NCBI GenBank assembly: GCA_035512195.1 | Contig: DATKEK010000087.1 | Span: 1-13,012, forward strand | DNA from: DATKEK01 sp035512195 | GTDB lineage: Bacteria > Pseudomonadota > Gammaproteobacteria > Burkholderiales > Eutrophovitaceae | Direction of reading: 5' to 3' | DNA length: 13,012 nt | Part shown: one piece after another, positions 1 to 7,053 of the stretch | Layout: every line of letters begins with the position of its first letter | How positions within the stretch are numbered: the first letter of the stretch is position 1 | The notes under the pieces: model-generated | The model's database searches: none | Seen by the model: the letters and a program-made list of their open reading frames with translations, nothing else | Told to the model about the DNA's origin: nothing | Program-made: the position numbers and the translations under genes

Positions 1-23
1 CGATGGGTTCACACCGGAGAGCG

Positions 24-3000
24 TCAGGCGACGCGCATCGGCCTGAATGGAACAGCCGGGCGCGGGTGGCGATGCGCATCCTCGGCCTGCTGGCGGAACC
101 AGAATGCCTCACGCACCGCGGCATGCAGCGTTTCCCGGGTCCACGGCTTGCCGACGAACTTGAATATCCCGGCCCGGTTCACTGCATCGATCAGCCTTTC
201 GGGTTGCGCATGCGCAGACGCGAGAATGCGGATGCAGCCCGGGTGCAGTTCCTTCACCTGCCGCAGGAACTCCACCCCGCTCATGCCGGGCATGCGCTCG
301 TCCGACAGCACTACGCCCACCTCGTGTGTCGCCAGCAGTTCGAAAGCCTGCGCGGCGGTGGTCGTGGTCAAAACCTTGTAGCCCTCCTTCGTCAGCGAGT
401 GCGCAAGCAGTTCGAGAATGTCGGGTTCGTCGTCCAGCGCGAGCACTGTTCTGGCGGCGCCGGCCTTGGTCTCCGGCAGGTGCGCGATCCGGCGCGGTGC
501 AAGCAGCGCATCCAGCGCCTCCGGCGCCATCGGCCTGGCGATGAAGAAACCCTGCAGCTCGTCGCAGCCGTGCGCGGCGAGAAAATCGTACTGCGCAGCG
601 GTCTCCACGCCCTCCGCGATCACCTGCAGACGCAGACCGTGCGCCATGTCGATGATCGCGCGCACGATCTGCGCATCGTCCGGATCGGTCGCGATATCGC
701 GCACGAAACTGCGGTCGATCTTGAGCGCATTCAGCGGAAACTGTTTCAGGTACATCATGCTCGAATAGCCGGTGCCGAAATCGTCCACCGCAAGGCGCAC
801 GCCGTGCGCTTTGAGACTGCGCAGCGTTTCCTCCGCGCGCGCCGCATCCTGCATCAGGTAGGATTCCGTCAGTTCCAGCTCCAGGCACTCACCCGGCAGC
901 CCGGTGGATTCCAGCGCACGGTGCACGACCGTCTCGAGCGTCCCGCTGTGGAACTGCCGTGGCGAGATGTTCACCGCGACCACCGTTTCGTAACCCTGCG
1001 CGCGCCAGCGCTGTGCTTCGGCGCAGGCGTTCTGCAGCACCCATTCGCCGACTTCGATGATCAGCCCGGTCTCTTCCAGCAACGGGATGAATGCGCCCGG
1101 CGGGACCATGCCGCGCTGCGGATGATTCCAGCGGATCAGCGCCTCCACCACCGTGAGCTCGCTGTTGCTGGCGCGCACCCTGGGCTGATAGTGCAGCACG
1201 AACTCTCCGCGTCCGAGGGCGCGCCGCAGGTCGGTATCCAGTTGTACGCGCTCTTCGGAGCAGCGATTCAGATCGGACCGGAAGAACTGGAAGTTGTTAC
1301 CGCCCAGTTCCTTGGCGCGATACATCGCGGTATCGGCATTGCGCATCAAGTCTTCCGCGCTGCAGCCGTCGTCCGGACAGACGGTGATGCCGATGCTCGG
1401 CGTCACAAACACCTCGCGTCCGGCGATCGCAAACGGCTCCGCAAACGCCTGCAGGATCTTCTCGCATGCCGTTTCCGCATCGCGGCCGACGGAGAGTTCG
1501 TTCAGCACCACCGCGAATTCGTCGCCGCCCAGTCGCGCCACCATGTCGCCCGCGCGCATGCAGGCAGCCAGTCGCTCGCCCATCTGCCGCACGAGTTCAT
1601 CGCCGGCGGCATGGCCGAAGGAATCGTTCACCAGCTTGAAGCGGTCCACGTCGAGCATCAGCACTGCCAGCGCGCGGTCGTTGCGCCGGGCGAGTTCCAG
1701 CCCCCGCTGCAGGCGGTCCTGCAGCAGCAGGCGATTCGGCAGCCCCGTCAGCGAATCGTAGTGCGCGAGCCGCAGCAGCTGCTCTTCCAGGTGCTTCCTG
1801 TCGGTGATGTCCGCGGTCAACCCCGCAAAGCGGTAAACCGTGCCCTGGTCGTTGCGCACCGGAAACGCCTGTTCGTGCAGCCAGCGCACACTGCCATCCG
1901 GCCGGCGGATGCGGTACTCGACATCGAATCCCTGTTCGGCGCCGGCCGCAACCGTCTGTCGCAGCAGCTGCCGGTCCTCGTCGACGACCGCGCTCCACCA
2001 GCACTCGGGGTCGGATTCCACCGCGCTGCACCCGAAGCCGAAAATGCGCTCGAAAGCCGGACTGATGTATAGATAATTCTTCAGGTCCGGGGACGCAATC
2101 CAGAACACTTCGGAAACGCTCTCTGCCAGCTGGCGGAACTTCTCCTCGCTGTCGCGCAGCGCGCACTCTGCGGCTTTCTGCGCGGTGATGTCCCGCGCCA
2201 TCGCGGTAATCCCCGCGACCCTGCCGGCGCCATCGCGGATCGGCGCATAGGAAATCGCCACCTCAATGCGCGTCCCGTCCTTGCGCAGGCGTTGCGTTTC
2301 CAGCGTCTCCACCTTCTCGCCCCGTACCACGCGGGAAAGGATTTCCGTCAGCTGACTACGTCTGTCCTCCGGAATGATCGCGAGGAAGTCTTTGCCGATA
2401 ACCTCTCCTGCCGCAATACCATACAGCTTCTCGCAGGCCGGGTTCCACGCGGTGACCGTGCCGTCGGGCAGGAATCCGGTAATCGCCTCGCTCGACGATT
2501 CGAAGATCGCGGCCAGCCGGCGAAGGTCCTGGTCGGTCTGCCATTGTGCGGTGATGTCGCGGCCGATGCCGCGATAACCCCTGAAGGCGCCGTTGCCGTC
2601 GTACACCGGCCGGCCCGAAGTCGACGCCACCACTTCCCGGCCGTCGCGGCCGACGACGCGGTACACGAAGTTGCTGAACGGCAGGCGCGCGGTCACGCGC
2701 GCGCGATGCTCTTGCCATTGCGCGTCCTCCACGCCGTGTGGCCAGATCTCCCAGCGGGTCCGGCCGATCACGTGCTCCGGCGACAGCGCGAGCGCTTCAT
2801 ACAGCCCGTCGGACATGAAAGTGAAGCGCCCCTGGGCATCCTGCTCCCAATACCAGTCCGAGGACAGTTCGGTGAGGCTGCGGAAACGGGCCTCGCTCTC
2901 GCGCAGTTCCGCCTCGGCGATCCTGCGCAGGCGTTCGCGCGCGAGCGCCTGCGCGGCAAAGCCGACGCTGTCGGCAAGCTGCTCGTGCAGCTGCACCAGT

Positions 3001-4643
3001 TCGCTGTCGAAGAAATTCTTCTCTGACGCGTAAACCATCATTCCGCCGATCACCCGGCCTTCGCTGCGCAACGGCAGCACGACCATCGAGCCGAGCCTGA
3101 TGTTGCGGTACCGATCCCGCCACCACGACGACGCCGGGTCGGCCCACCAGTCGTTGCAGACGTACACGCGGTCCTCACGCAGCGCGATGCCGGTCGGCCC
3201 GCGTCCGGAGGGATGCGCCGGGTCGATCGAGACGTCGACATCCGCGAGTTCCGGCGCTGCCTGCCCGAATCCCGCAACCGGAACCACCTTTCCGGTAGCT
3301 TCATCGATGCGGCCGATCCACGCCACCATCAACCCGCCGGATTCCACCGCGATCCGGCAGATTTCGCGAAACAGCGTGTCCTCGTCGCTTATCCGTGCAA
3401 TCGCGTGATTCACACTTGCCAGGGCGGCGTAGAAAGCGTTCAGGCGGTGGACTCGCGCCACCGACGCGCGCTGCTCGGTTACGTCGGTAATCATGCCGAC
3501 GACGCGCTCCGGCCCGCCGGACGCATCCGGCATCCGCTTTCCGCGCAAGTTCATGACCCGGTACTCGCCATCGGACGCGCGCATGCGGAATTCGGCGGTG
3601 CATTCGCCGCTGCCCTGCAACATGTTCTCTATGCAGCGGTCCACGCGGGGCCGGTCGTCCTCGTGCAGCAGGCCGCAGAACATCTCCAGCGACGGGCTGT
3701 CCGGCGCGGCCGACAGGCCAAGCATGCGGTGGAAGCGCTCTGACCAGAACATGCTGTTGTCCGCGAGCCGCCATTCCCAGTAACCGTCGCGGCTGGCTTC
3801 GATCACGTTGAAAAGCCGTTCCTCGCTTTCGCGCAGAGCCTGCTCGCGCACGACGCGCTCGGTGATGTCGCGCGCGTTCGCCACGATCGCACCCACGTCA
3901 GGATCGTTGAGCAGATTGGTGTAGAGCACGTTGACCCATCGCCAGCTGCCGTCCTTGCGCCGCAGCTTGAACTCGACAGACGCCGTGGCCCCGGGCTGCG
4001 ATGCGGCACGCGACAGCGCGCTGCGCACTTCGGCAACGTGATCCGCATGCACCAGGTCGAAACAGCTGCAGCTTGCGCGTTCGTCCGCGGCAAAGCCGGT
4101 GAGCTGCAGCATGGCCGGCGCCACGTACAGGTTCAGGCCATCGCGCGACAGCAGCGACAGCGGGCTGCCGCCATGCTCGATCAGTGCGCGGTAATGCCGC
4201 TCACTGTGCACCAGCGCTTCTTCCACCACCTGTTTTTCGAGCGCAAGTTTCCGGCGGGCAAGCACCGCCCGCACGGCCGAAGGCAGGCGTGCCAGACGGT
4301 CCTTGAGCAGGTAGTCGGCAGCGCCACGGCGCAGCGTCTCGGCGGCGGTGGCATCGTCCAGCGAGCCGGAAACCACGATGAACGGGACATCCGGATGGCG
4401 CTCCCGCAGCAGATCGAGTGCGCGCAGGGCGTCGAAATCAGGCTGGTGAAAATCGGCTATGACGATGTCCGGCGGATTGTCGAGCGCCGCGACAAATGTT
4501 TCGGCGTTGTCGACCACGCGCAGTTCCAGCGCGAAACCATCGCGCTCGAGGCTGCGCCGTATGAGGATCGCGTCGCCCGGACTGTCTTCCACCAGCAGCA
4601 CGCGGAGCGCGGTCGCCTGGGCAGGAGTGTTGCCGTTATCCAT
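24..4643 (-). CDS. Cyclic-di-GMP diguanylate cyclase/phosphodiesterase with receivers at both ends (REC-PAS2-GAF-PAS3-GGDEF-EAL-REC)
   Basis: A 1539-residue protein with no membrane segment, so probably cytosolic; it should make and/or degrade cyclic-di-GMP. Seen in order: receiver at about 12-125 (acidic E19/D20, phospho-acceptor D64, S92, K114); PAS at about 147-265 and 275-392; GAF at about 405-570; PAS at about 585-700, 708-822 and 833-948, each ending in a DIT/DVT-type motif; GGDEF domain at about 958-1120 with intact GGDEF at 1039-1043 and an RxxD inhibitory-site motif at 1030-1033; EAL domain at about 1133-1382 with EAL 1167-1169, N1225, ELTES 1257-1261, DDFGTGYSS from 1287, K1308, E1344 and Q1364; second receiver at about 1398-1515 (D1404/D1405, D1448, S1476, K1499). 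The family markers for both activities are present, so it may be bifunctional; which one dominates cannot be read from sequence. The C-terminal receiver resembles those of RpfG-like regulators (FKFVGKPW). The ATG start places the receiver normally, but no good Shine-Dalgarno sequence is visible. It follows the NarL-type gene after 137 bases and may have its own promoter. Confidence 0.95.
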   Translation of the reverse strand: MDNGNTPAQATALRVLLVEDSPGDAILIRRSLERDGFALELRVVDNAETFVAALDNPPDIVIADFHQPDFDALRALDLLRERHPDVPFIVVSGSLDDATAAETLRRGAADYLLKDRLARLPSAVRAVLARRKLALEKQVVEEALVHSERHYRALIEHGGSPLSLLSRDGLNLYVAPAMLQLTGFAADERASCSCFDLVHADHVAEVRSALSRAASQPGATASVEFKLRRKDGSWRWVNVLYTNLLNDPDVGAIVANARDITERVVREQALRESEERLFNVIEASRDGYWEWRLADNSMFWSERFHRMLGLSAAPDSPSLEMFCGLLHEDDRPRVDRCIENMLQGSGECTAEFRMRASDGEYRVMNLRGKRMPDASGGPERVVGMITDVTEQRASVARVHRLNAFYAALASVNHAIARISDEDTLFREICRIAVESGGLMVAWIGRIDEATGKVVPVAGFGQAAPELADVDVSIDPAHPSGRGPTGIALREDRVYVCNDWWADPASSWWRDRYRNIRLGSMVVLPLRSEGRVIGGMMVYASEKNFFDSELVQLHEQLADSVGFAAQALARERLRRIAEAELRESEARFRSLTELSSDWYWEQDAQGRFTFMSDGLYEALALSPEHVIGRTRWEIWPHGVEDAQWQEHRARVTARLPFSNFVYRVVGRDGREVVASTSGRPVYDGNGAFRGYRGIGRDITAQWQTDQDLRRLAAIFESSSEAITGFLPDGTVTAWNPACEKLYGIAAGEVIGKDFLAIIPEDRRSQLTEILSRVVRGEKVETLETQRLRKDGTRIEVAISYAPIRDGAGRVAGITAMARDITAQKAAECALRDSEEKFRQLAESVSEVFWIASPDLKNYLYISPAFERIFGFGCSAVESDPECWWSAVVDEDRQLLRQTVAAGAEQGFDVEYRIRRPDGSVRWLHEQAFPVRNDQGTVYRFAGLTADITDRKHLEEQLLRLAHYDSLTGLPNRLLLQDRLQRGLELARRNDRALAVLMLDVDRFKLVNDSFGHAAGDELVRQMGERLAACMRAGDMVARLGGDEFAVVLNELSVGRDAETACEKILQAFAEPFAIAGREVFVTPSIGITVCPDDGCSAEDLMRNADTAMYRAKELGGNNFQFFRSDLNRCSEERVQLDTDLRRALGRGEFVLHYQPRVRASNSELTVVEALIRWNHPQRGMVPPGAFIPLLEETGLIIEVGEWVLQNACAEAQRWRAQGYETVVAVNISPRQFHSGTLETVVHRALESTGLPGECLELELTESYLMQDAARAEETLRSLKAHGVRLAVDDFGTGYSSMMYLKQFPLNALKIDRSFVRDIATDPDDAQIVRAIIDMAHGLRLQVIAEGVETAAQYDFLAAHGCDELQGFFIARPMAPEALDALLAPRRIAHLPETKAGAARTVLALDDEPDILELLAHSLTKEGYKVLTTTTAAQAFELLATHEVGVVLSDERMPGMSGVEFLRQVKELHPGCIRILASAHAQPERLIDAVNRAGIFKFVGKPWTRETLHAAVREAFWFRQQAEDAHRHPRPAVPFRPMRVA

Positions 4644-4780
4644 TCGATTCGCCGTTTGTAGGGATCTGACCGGCGAAGAGTAGCCTGCACGGCGTCCGCT
4701 GCGAATCGGGGAAACCCCTAGTTCAGGTCACGGATTCCCTGAGTCCGAGAAAGAGGATAACCTATTGTTTATGTGAAGAA
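4644..4780 (-). promoter_or_regulatory. Intergenic region with candidate operator (GGGG-AAA-CCCC inverted repeat at 4708-4718)
   Basis: This 137-base gap lies between the NarL-type regulator gene and the GGDEF-EAL gene, both on the minus strand. It holds a perfect 4+4 inverted repeat with a 3-base centre, read on the minus strand as CTAGGGGTTTCCCCGA, about 65 bases upstream of the GGDEF-EAL start. The part nearest the regulator stop (4741-4780) is clearly more AT-rich than its surroundings. I could not find a convincing pair of -35/-10 boxes, nor a hairpin followed by a T-run that would serve as terminator. NarL/FixJ-family regulators bind short inverted repeats as dimers, so the repeat could be a site for the adjacent regulator; that is inference. 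Confidence 0.35.
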
Positions 4781-5440
4781 TCAGTCATCGGCGGAGATCA
4801 GCCCCTGGCGGATCGCGTAGCGGGTCAGGCCGGCCACGTCGCGGATGTCCAGTCGTTCCATCAGCATCGCGCGATGGGTTTCCACGGTCTTGACGCTCAC
4901 GTCCAGCTTGTAGGCGATCTCCTTGGTGCCGAGTCCCTGCGCGATCAGTTGCAGGATCTGGCGCTGACGCGGCGTGAGTCCGTCCTCCGCGCCGGGCTCG
5001 CCCGCAGTGCGGCTGATGTAGCCGTCCACCACCGCGCGCGATACCGGCGGACTGAGATAGGTCTCGCCGCTGGAAACCGCGCCGAGCGCGATCTCCAGTT
5101 CGGCGGTTGCCGCTTCCTTCAGCAGGTAGCCGGAAGCCCCGGCGCGCAACGCCTGCAGCACGTACTCCTCGTTCGCATGCATCGACAGGATCAGGATGCG
5201 CGTGTCGGGATGCTCCGCCTTGATGCGGGTCGTCGCCTCCAGCCCGCCGACGTCCTTCATCGACAGATCCATCAGCACCACGTCGGGCCGGTATTTGGCG
5301 ATCCCGGCAACCGCCTCCGAGCCGTCGCTCGCTTCCGCCACCACTTCCACGTTGGCAATGGCGGACAGCAGCATGCGGATACCGGCACGCACCAGCGTGT
5401 GGTCGTCCACGATCATCACCCGCAATGGTTCACCCGTCAT
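4781..5440 (-). CDS. NarL/FixJ-family response regulator (REC-LuxR HTH)
   Basis: A 219-residue DNA-binding response regulator. The receiver (about 5-122) has D12/D13, phospho-acceptor D58, S86 and K108. A LuxR-type helix-turn-helix follows at about 153-215, with the typical LTPRQRQILQLIAQG start and the recognition-helix stretch VSVKTVETHRAML. Length and layout are those of a standard NarL/NreC-like regulator, so phosphorylation at D58 should promote dimerisation and promoter binding. The ATG overlaps the end of the upstream kinase gene by 11 bases (5430-5440), and GGGAG lies 6 bases before it (plus-strand ctccc at 5447-5451), so the two are translationally coupled and almost certainly a cognate pair. 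Its targets are not in evidence; the downstream GGDEF-EAL gene is a candidate because of the inverted repeat in front of it. Confidence 0.95.
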   Translation of the reverse strand: MTGEPLRVMIVDDHTLVRAGIRMLLSAIANVEVVAEASDGSEAVAGIAKYRPDVVLMDLSMKDVGGLEATTRIKAEHPDTRILILSMHANEEYVLQALRAGASGYLLKEAATAELEIALGAVSSGETYLSPPVSRAVVDGYISRTAGEPGAEDGLTPRQRQILQLIAQGLGTKEIAYKLDVSVKTVETHRAMLMERLDIRDVAGLTRYAIRQGLISADD

Positions 5441-6923
5441 CCGCGACTCCCGCAGATTCCCGTGCGAACGACAGTGGAAACTCCGCGGTCACCGTCGTGC
5501 CCTTGCCGGGCATGGAGGCGACCTGCAGGCGCCCGCCCACAAGGGCGACCCGTTCCTCCATGCCGGCGATGCCGGCGCTACTGCCCTGCAGAATTCGCGC
5601 GCGGATTTCGCCCGTATCGAATCCCTCGCCGTCGTCGTGCACCCGCAATCTCAGCATCGGCGGCTCGACCCTGAGTTCCAAGGCAATTTGGCTGGCCCGC
5701 GCATGGCGCGCGGCATTGGTCAGCGCTTCCTGTACCACCCGGTAGCACGCGGTTTCCAGTCCCGAGTCCAGGCGCGCGGGAAGTTCGTCGATCTCGAACA
5801 CGCTTTCCCAGTTGCTTACGCGAGACTGCTGGTCGAGGTGCCAGCGCAATGCCGCGCCGAGGCCAAGATCGTCCAGCTGCGGCGGACGCAGGGCGAGCGT
5901 GATGTCGCGCACCATCGCCAGCGCCTGCCCGGCCATGCCGGCAAGCTCCGAAGGCGGCATGCCGCGCGGCACCTCGATGCCGGAACGCGCAAGCGCGTCC
6001 AGGCTGATCTTGAGCGCGGTCAGCAGCTGCCCGACCTCATCGTGCAGCTCGCGCGCGATATGCCGCCGTTCGTTCTCCTGTATATGCAGCACGTTCGCCG
6101 ACAGCGCCTTCAGGCGCTGGTTGGCGGTGGCCAGTTCGATGTCCATGCGCTTGAGTTCGGTGACATCCAGCATGGCGCCGATCATGCGAACCGCGGTTCC
6201 ATCGTGGTCGCTCACCACGAAACAGCGGTCGAGAATATTCACGTAGTCGCCGCCCGCAGACATCAGCCGGTACTCGACCTCGCGCACGCCGCCCGACTGC
6301 CAGGCGGATTCGAAATGGAGCAGCACGCGATCGCGATCGTCCGGATGCAGGCCCGCGATCCAGAGTACGTGCAGCGGCTCGCCCGGTTTCAGCGGTCCGA
6401 TGAGCTGGATGCAGGCCTCGTTGAACCAGTCGACGCCGGCCCTGCGGTCGCGATCGTAGATCGCATCGCGGGTCGCCCGCACCACCAGCTGAAGGCGTTC
6501 CTCGCTCGCGGCCAGCGCGAGCTGCGCCTGTTTGCGTTCGCGCCGCATCCGCGCGTCCGCGATCTCCCGGCGCACGGCCTGCGTGAGGCGCGCGAGGTTG
6601 TTCTTCATTACGTAGTCCTGTGCGCCGGACTTCATGGTGTCCACCGCGAGTTCCTCGCCGACTGCGCCGGAAACCACGATGAAGGGCAGATCCGGATCGT
6701 GCTGGCGCACCATCGCCAGTGCCTGCAGGCCGTTGAAGGACGGCATCATGTAATCCGAGAGCACGACATCCCAAAGCGAGCGGGCGAGCGCATCCTGCAG
6801 CTCGGGCGCGGTGTCCACGCGCAGGCTGACCACTTCGAAGCCGTTGCGCTGCAGCTCGCGGGCGACGAGCAGCGCGTCGTCTTCGGAGTCTTCGATCATC
6901 AGGACGCGAATCTTTCCCGTCAT
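5430..6923 (-). CDS. NarX/NreB-type sensor kinase with N-terminal receiver (REC-PAS-HisKA_3-HATPase_c)
   Basis: A 497-residue cytosolic histidine kinase without membrane segments. Domains seen: receiver at about 5-122 (E11/D12, phospho-acceptor D57, S85, K107); PAS at about 138-258 ending in MLDVTELKR; HisKA_3 dimerisation region at about 280-350 with the phospho-accepting histidine in RELHDEVGQ (H294); HATPase_c at about 385-488 with N-box N403 in VVQEALTNAARHA, a DDGEGF box from D430 and a GIAGMEERV box at 451-459. All catalytic motifs look intact. The HisKA_3 class pairs with NarL-type regulators, which fits the overlapping gene immediately downstream. The N-terminal receiver and the lack of a transmembrane sensor mean the input is probably a phosphoryl group from another kinase, plus whatever the PAS domain senses. 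The ATG start is supported by GAGGAA (plus-strand ttcctc at 6926-6931) just upstream, with rather short spacing. Confidence 0.94.
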   Translation of the reverse strand: MTGKIRVLMIEDSEDDALLVARELQRNGFEVVSLRVDTAPELQDALARSLWDVVLSDYMMPSFNGLQALAMVRQHDPDLPFIVVSGAVGEELAVDTMKSGAQDYVMKNNLARLTQAVRREIADARMRRERKQAQLALAASEERLQLVVRATRDAIYDRDRRAGVDWFNEACIQLIGPLKPGEPLHVLWIAGLHPDDRDRVLLHFESAWQSGGVREVEYRLMSAGGDYVNILDRCFVVSDHDGTAVRMIGAMLDVTELKRMDIELATANQRLKALSANVLHIQENERRHIARELHDEVGQLLTALKISLDALARSGIEVPRGMPPSELAGMAGQALAMVRDITLALRPPQLDDLGLGAALRWHLDQQSRVSNWESVFEIDELPARLDSGLETACYRVVQEALTNAARHARASQIALELRVEPPMLRLRVHDDGEGFDTGEIRARILQGSSAGIAGMEERVALVGGRLQVASMPGKGTTVTAEFPLSFARESAGVADDG

Positions 6924-7053
6924 GGTTCCTCGTCAGGTTTCAGCAATGCAATGCGCGGCACACTGTCGCACGGCCGGCACCGGTCATCCGCCGGCGACGC
7001 GGGCCGAAGCAATGGCTGGAGCATACGGCACGTGCCGGCATCCCGGAAAGATT
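6924..7053 (-). promoter_or_regulatory. 130-base intergenic region, possible promoter for the kinase-regulator pair
   Basis: This gap separates the dCache kinase gene from the REC-PAS-HisKA_3 kinase gene and is the likeliest place for a promoter of the kinase/NarL pair. It contains a perfect 12-base palindrome, CGGCACGTGCCG at 7026-7037, about 100 bases upstream of the kinase start and only 17 bases past the end of the dCache kinase gene. The palindrome could be an operator or a weak hairpin; there is no T-run after it on the minus strand, so it is not a standard intrinsic terminator. I see no clear sigma-70 boxes. The Shine-Dalgarno for the downstream gene is at 6926-6931. Confidence 0.25.

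Noticed and set aside
3..2072. Long plus-strand open frame (about 690 codons) opposite the GGDEF-EAL-REC region
   Set aside because: It is antisense to catalytic domains with intact motifs; its low-complexity His/Arg/Gln composition is that of a shadow frame.
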